Origin: Anticarsia gemmatalis
Taxonomy: Eukaryota > Arthropoda > Insecta > Lepidoptera > Erebidae
Length of the DNA stretch: 64,000 bases
Direction of reading: 5' to 3'
NCBI RefSeq assembly: GCF_050436995.1
Contig: NC_134746.1
Location: 11,034,501 to 11,098,500, forward strand
The notes under the pieces were generated by a model that ran no database searches, was not told the DNA's origin, and saw only the letters and a list, made by a program, of their open reading frames with translations. A program made the position numbers and the translations under genes. Shown here one piece after another: positions 61,401 through 64,000 of the stretch (position 1 is its first letter; each line of letters opens with the position of its first letter).

Positions 61401-63752
61401 GTGGTAGTTTTTTAATGTCTGTTAATATAGATTTCAGACATTAGTCAAACAACTAATGTAATAGATTTTTTTGAACTACTTGTGAGTACACTGTGTGTTT
61501 TTAAGCAATTACACATTGCTCATTAATATTTTGTGTAGCAACAAACGGTACGTCGGGTACAGCTAACGGCACGCCAACCGAGACAGAACTCCCGACGCCA
61601 ACATCATCGGCGCCTGAAGCAGCCAGCAACCCTGCGTCACTAGCGCTACGCAATGCGCTACGTAGCGTGTTCAGCAATGAAACACCACCGCGCAATGACA
61701 ACAATGGTCAACGGAATGACGCTGATCTACCTGTGTTTGATGCACCGTGAGTATTTTATGAAAAAAGAACCGTTAGAAATGATTTGATTGAAATCATTTT
61801 TGACATGTCGTATGAGTAGAATAGAGATTGAAACTATTATTTTTATTTGCAGATCACCCGCACCCCGAGCTCAATCAGATACCGCGCAGCAATCGGGTAA
61901 CTCAGGTATAATAATAATTTACATAATGGCTTGCTTTTGAATTTAGGACTAGGTTCTCTTCAGTATTACAAACCGTGCCCATTATTTACCTAAACTATAG
62001 GCTTAAGTAGTAATTTTCTGTCCTACAGAGAGTTGCAGTTGGTCAGACGGTAGTAAGGAGAGTGCGGCTCCAAGCAATGCAGTGGCGACGAGCGCCGAGC
62101 CCGCCACGCCGGCGCCGCTCACCGATGCGGCCAATGACAACGCAGCGTTACTTACTGCGCTCTGCAAACATGTTGTATTGCATTGGTCAGTATAACCAAT
62201 TATATCTTACATACTTCTTACAAATTACTTAAATTCATACATCAATTGTTGTTAAATTTTAGATTTAAAAGTTCACGTGATGAAAATCTACACAATGTTG
62301 TCATATATTATAAACCTTAAAAAAAACAGCTATTTTTGAAATACAGAATATATCCAGTGCCAATCTACCATATTGGATACTTCAATTTTTTTTTAAATTC
62401 GAGTAATTTGAATCTGAAGACCAAGAAAGTTGGATTCGCAGCTCGAATGAGGAGAGATGAAAAGTGAATAGTATTACGTTCTGGAGACTTGTATGTATGT
62501 GCATGTCCACAGCAGCGACGAGGTGAGCTCGCGCATGCTGACGACGCTGATCGGCGTGTGCGGCGACAGCGCGTGCTCGCCGCTGCTGCTGCGGGAGATG
62601 TGCCGCCTGGCCGACGCGCACGCCGGACGAGACCACCAGCTGCTGTTTCCTGCCGCCGTCGGGTGGCTCTCCGCATGGTACATTACTTTAGAGTATATTA
62701 TTCCTTATTTAATACTTACGTCTGAAATTCGTAAAAACATCTAAAGCTAGGTCTAGATGAGTGTCACGTATAATGTAATCCAACGTGTAATGTCACGTGA
62801 ATTCTACTGTGGACACGTACAGTTAATAGTATTATGTATATTGATTTTTTTTTCAATACCATGAAGTACTGAATATAATGCATAATTTCTCTTTCCAGTG
62901 TGGACAATCTCAGCAGCCCCGAGGTGCTAGAGAAGTTGGAAGAAGGTCAAGTCGACGGCACACTCGCGCCGCAAATTGAATCCGCTTGCGTATTGCTGTC
63001 ATATCTTGCAGACGCATTGCACGCAATCAACACTACGCAACCTCATAGTAAGTATAATAAAATTTCAGTGTGTTTTTCTTAAGAAAATGAAAGTCGCTAT
63101 TAAATTACATACCTACCTAACCTGATCTTTAATTGTGAACTAAATTATATTTTTTCTTTACTTAGCTTGGCGCTCAGTCAGTCCAACATGGGAGTCCCCG
63201 TCCGACCTCGGATTCGACTTTGACTACACTGATGAACAACAAGATGATGACGATACAAGTGCCGATGATTCGGTACGTATTAGAATTATCTATCATTTAA
63301 TTATACAAACCAAGTGGTATTTTTACTTATCTTCATTCCTGGGCAAGAGAAACTTGTATGCCAATTCAAACTTATCAAAACATTCACATGGTCCCGTAAA
63401 TCCCTGGATATCTGTGATGAATTATTATTTGAAATTCTGTGCACGCAAGCTATCTTACGTCTATAAAACTTCTTTGGCTCTTATATACGATACGTAATCT
63501 ATGTCGTTTTGGTATTAACACTTATTTTTTGTATCAGGACGAAGACGCGATGCTCCAATACAAGCTGTGCACATTCACGGTGACGCAGCGCGAGTTCATG
63601 AACCAGCACTGGTACCACTGCCACACGTGCAAGATGGTGGACGGCGTGGGCGTGTGCACGGTGTGCGCGCGCGTCTGTCACCGCGGACACGACGTGTCGT
63701 ACGCCAAGTTCGGCAACTTCTTCTGTGATTGTGGCGCTAAGCCCGATTCTAG
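49419..63752 (+). CDS. UBR4: E3 ubiquitin ligase UBR4 / purity of essence, N-terminal part (continues past window)
   Basis: I joined 34 coding exons in phase, giving 1,800 residues plus two bases. Exons: 49419-49540, 49994-50091, 50671-50807, 51673-51793, 51893-52164, 52358-52521, 52962-53097, 53416-53538, 53657-53799, 54160-54361, 54906-55065, 55254-55426, 56169-56334, 56596-56771, 57081-57237, 57325-57428, 57536-57679, 57787-57999, 58307-58494, 58803-58983, 59116-59221, 59300-59453, 59570-59804, 60064-60282, 60547-60717, 60876-61021, 61182-61318, 61539-61746, 61853-61905, 62029-62185, 62513-62677, 62899-63047, 63166-63272, 63538-63752. UBR4 (over 5,000 residues in flies and humans) binds N-degrons and ubiquitinates their carriers. 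The last exon holds the UBR box (about 1730-1800: LCTFTVTQREFMNQHWYHCH through FFCDCGAK), nearly identical to human. The preceding exon is acidic. The rest reads as helical-repeat scaffold with a Ser/Thr-rich linker (exon 5) and an Ala-rich exon 10. Confidence 0.95.
50913..51051. mobile_element. MITE in UBR4 intron 3
   Basis: Arms of about 32 nt: TATAGTTGGACCATTTCAAA on the left and TTGTAATGGCCCAACTATA on the right are near-complements, extended by CATGCGAACTATG and CATAATTCGCATG. TA at both edges fits a TA target duplication. The core is about 75 nt and non-coding. Confidence 0.75.
52704..52865. mobile_element. MITE-like inverted repeat in UBR4 intron 6
   Basis: CGCCTGGTTCCTACTTGACA at the left pairs with TTGGAACTGGCG at the right. 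The arms continue through GGTGTCGGATC and GATCCGACACC with small gaps, about 35-40 nt per arm. The core contains ATTAATCGGTTACGGTTAAT. No clear target duplication. Confidence 0.65.
53193..53273 (+). repeat. tRNA-derived SINE head in UBR4 intron 7
   Basis: TGGCGCAGTGG fits the pol III A box (TRGYNNARNGG), and GGCTCGATTCC fits the B box with one change. The GTGGG/CCCAC T-arm is intact, but the acceptor stem mismatches at its inner positions and the D-to-anticodon part is too long. It is therefore a tRNA-derived SINE head, not a working tRNA. Confidence 0.6.
54580..54862 (-). repeat. Full-length lepidopteran tRNA-derived SINE in UBR4 intron 10
   Basis: On the minus strand it starts near TGCACGTTTGGCGCAGTAGT (A box) and continues to GGGTTCGAATCCC (perfect B box). 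It then runs through AAATCTTTGTGTGATGAGCA, GTTTATCAGTTATTTGGTTA and CAAGCTCTGCTTAG to an AT-rich ATATTTATT tail. I recognise this order from SINEs abundant in moths. It lies antisense to UBR4, ending about 45 bp before exon 11. Ends are approximate. Confidence 0.8.
55201..55214 (+). promoter_or_regulatory. CTCF-like motif in UBR4 intron 11
   Basis: CCACTAGGTGGCGT matches 13 of 14 positions of CCASYAGRKGGCRS and contains the AGGTGGCG core of fly CTCF. It lies about 40 bp upstream of exon 12. Binding is not shown by sequence. Confidence 0.25.
55661..56077. mobile_element. GC-rich MITE with nested palindromes in UBR4 intron 12
   Basis: The ends AGGCGCTGTCTCCACGAGCG (left) and CGCCCGTGGAGACAGCGCCT (right) are inverted repeats of about 33 nt with few mismatches. 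Inside, 55686-55703 pairs with 55752-55769 (18 nt exact), and 55942-55955 pairs with 55967-55980 (14 nt exact). It is far more GC- and CpG-rich than the surrounding intron. The 115-codon frame across it is incidental. About 415 bp; no clear target duplication. Confidence 0.75.
57238..57324 (+). other. 87-bp stop-free UBR4 intron (possible retention)
   Basis: The intron between exons 15 and 16 has GT-AG ends (GTATTTTGAG...TTGTTTCAG), is 87 nt (29 codons) and contains no in-frame stop. Retaining it would insert 29 residues without breaking the reading frame. The AT-rich sequence and splice sites favour a normal intron; retention is a possibility to test. Confidence 0.4.
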
Positions 63753-64000
63753 GTAAAATTTGGATGTTCTATTGCTTTTGCTAAGAACAGTATGTATGAT
63801 TTGTATGAACTAAACAAGTCTTGATAAGAAATGTAATAAATACTGCCTTAGTGGCATGTGTGATACGGTCTGCACAGGTAGTGTTTGAATGAATATGATT
63901 ACAAGAAAAAAGATAATTTAAAGATTTTTTGTGCTTTTTATGTTATGATAAAATTATTTTGAACAAAAGCGGGTATGTAGATTCAAAGAAAGTATAACGG
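63753..64000 (+). other. UBR4 intron 34 (start only)
   Basis: AT-rich sequence following the donor AG|GTAAAA after the UBR-box exon. No further exon is visible before the window ends. Confidence 0.7.

Noticed and set aside
1..64000. Bacterial-type features (operons, CRISPR arrays, ribosome binding sites)
   Set aside because: The intron-rich genes, SINEs and polyadenylation signals are those of an insect nuclear genome; no spaced direct-repeat array of CRISPR type is present.

Overview
The window looks like nuclear DNA from a moth or butterfly (Lepidoptera). It is AT-rich, with compact intron-rich genes whose exons are more GC-rich. It also carries a tRNA-derived SINE and short Helitron-like and inverted-repeat elements of kinds I recognise from lepidopteran genomes. 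I cannot name the species.

Layout. 1-9078 has no gene I can support. 9079-10353 (+) is an intronless secreted lipase of the insect acid-lipase (Lip3-like) family. 10572-12771 is a ~2.2 kb non-autonomous DNA transposon with 21-bp terminal inverted repeats; it holds a nested inverted repeat and about 54 copies of a 9-bp minisatellite. 12772-35106 is a gene-poor stretch with several nearly perfect hairpins, among them two abutting spacer-free palindromes at 24591-24732, plus GC-rich islets with NRF-1-like, CRE, YY1/PHO-like and CTCF-like motifs. 35107-37428 (-) is a six-exon secreted protein of the C16orf89/DUF4735 family. 37429-42442 is again gene-poor and holds what looks like a decayed transposon.

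42443-64000 is a tight cluster of three housekeeping genes. TXNL1 (thioredoxin plus PITH domains, six exons, +) converges on USP39 (spliceosomal ubiquitin-fold pseudo-protease, ten exons, -), and their predicted polyadenylation signals lie about 30 bp apart. USP39 is head-to-head with UBR4/poe (giant N-recognin E3 ligase, +) across a 756-bp shared promoter region. The first 34 UBR4 coding exons (about 1,800 residues, reaching through the UBR box) are inside the window and the gene runs off the right edge. All three proteins touch the ubiquitin-proteasome system: TXNL1 binds the proteasome, USP39 has a ubiquitin-protease fold in the U4/U6.U5 tri-snRNP, and UBR4 is a ubiquitin ligase. Introns of USP39 and UBR4 carry MITE-like and SINE insertions.

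I joined exons by hand from splice sites, reading phase and recognised protein similarity. All three cluster genes and the C16orf89 homologue stay in frame across every junction. I did not find an obviously new multi-gene system. The most unusual DNA is the pair of abutting palindromes and the minisatellite-bearing transposon.
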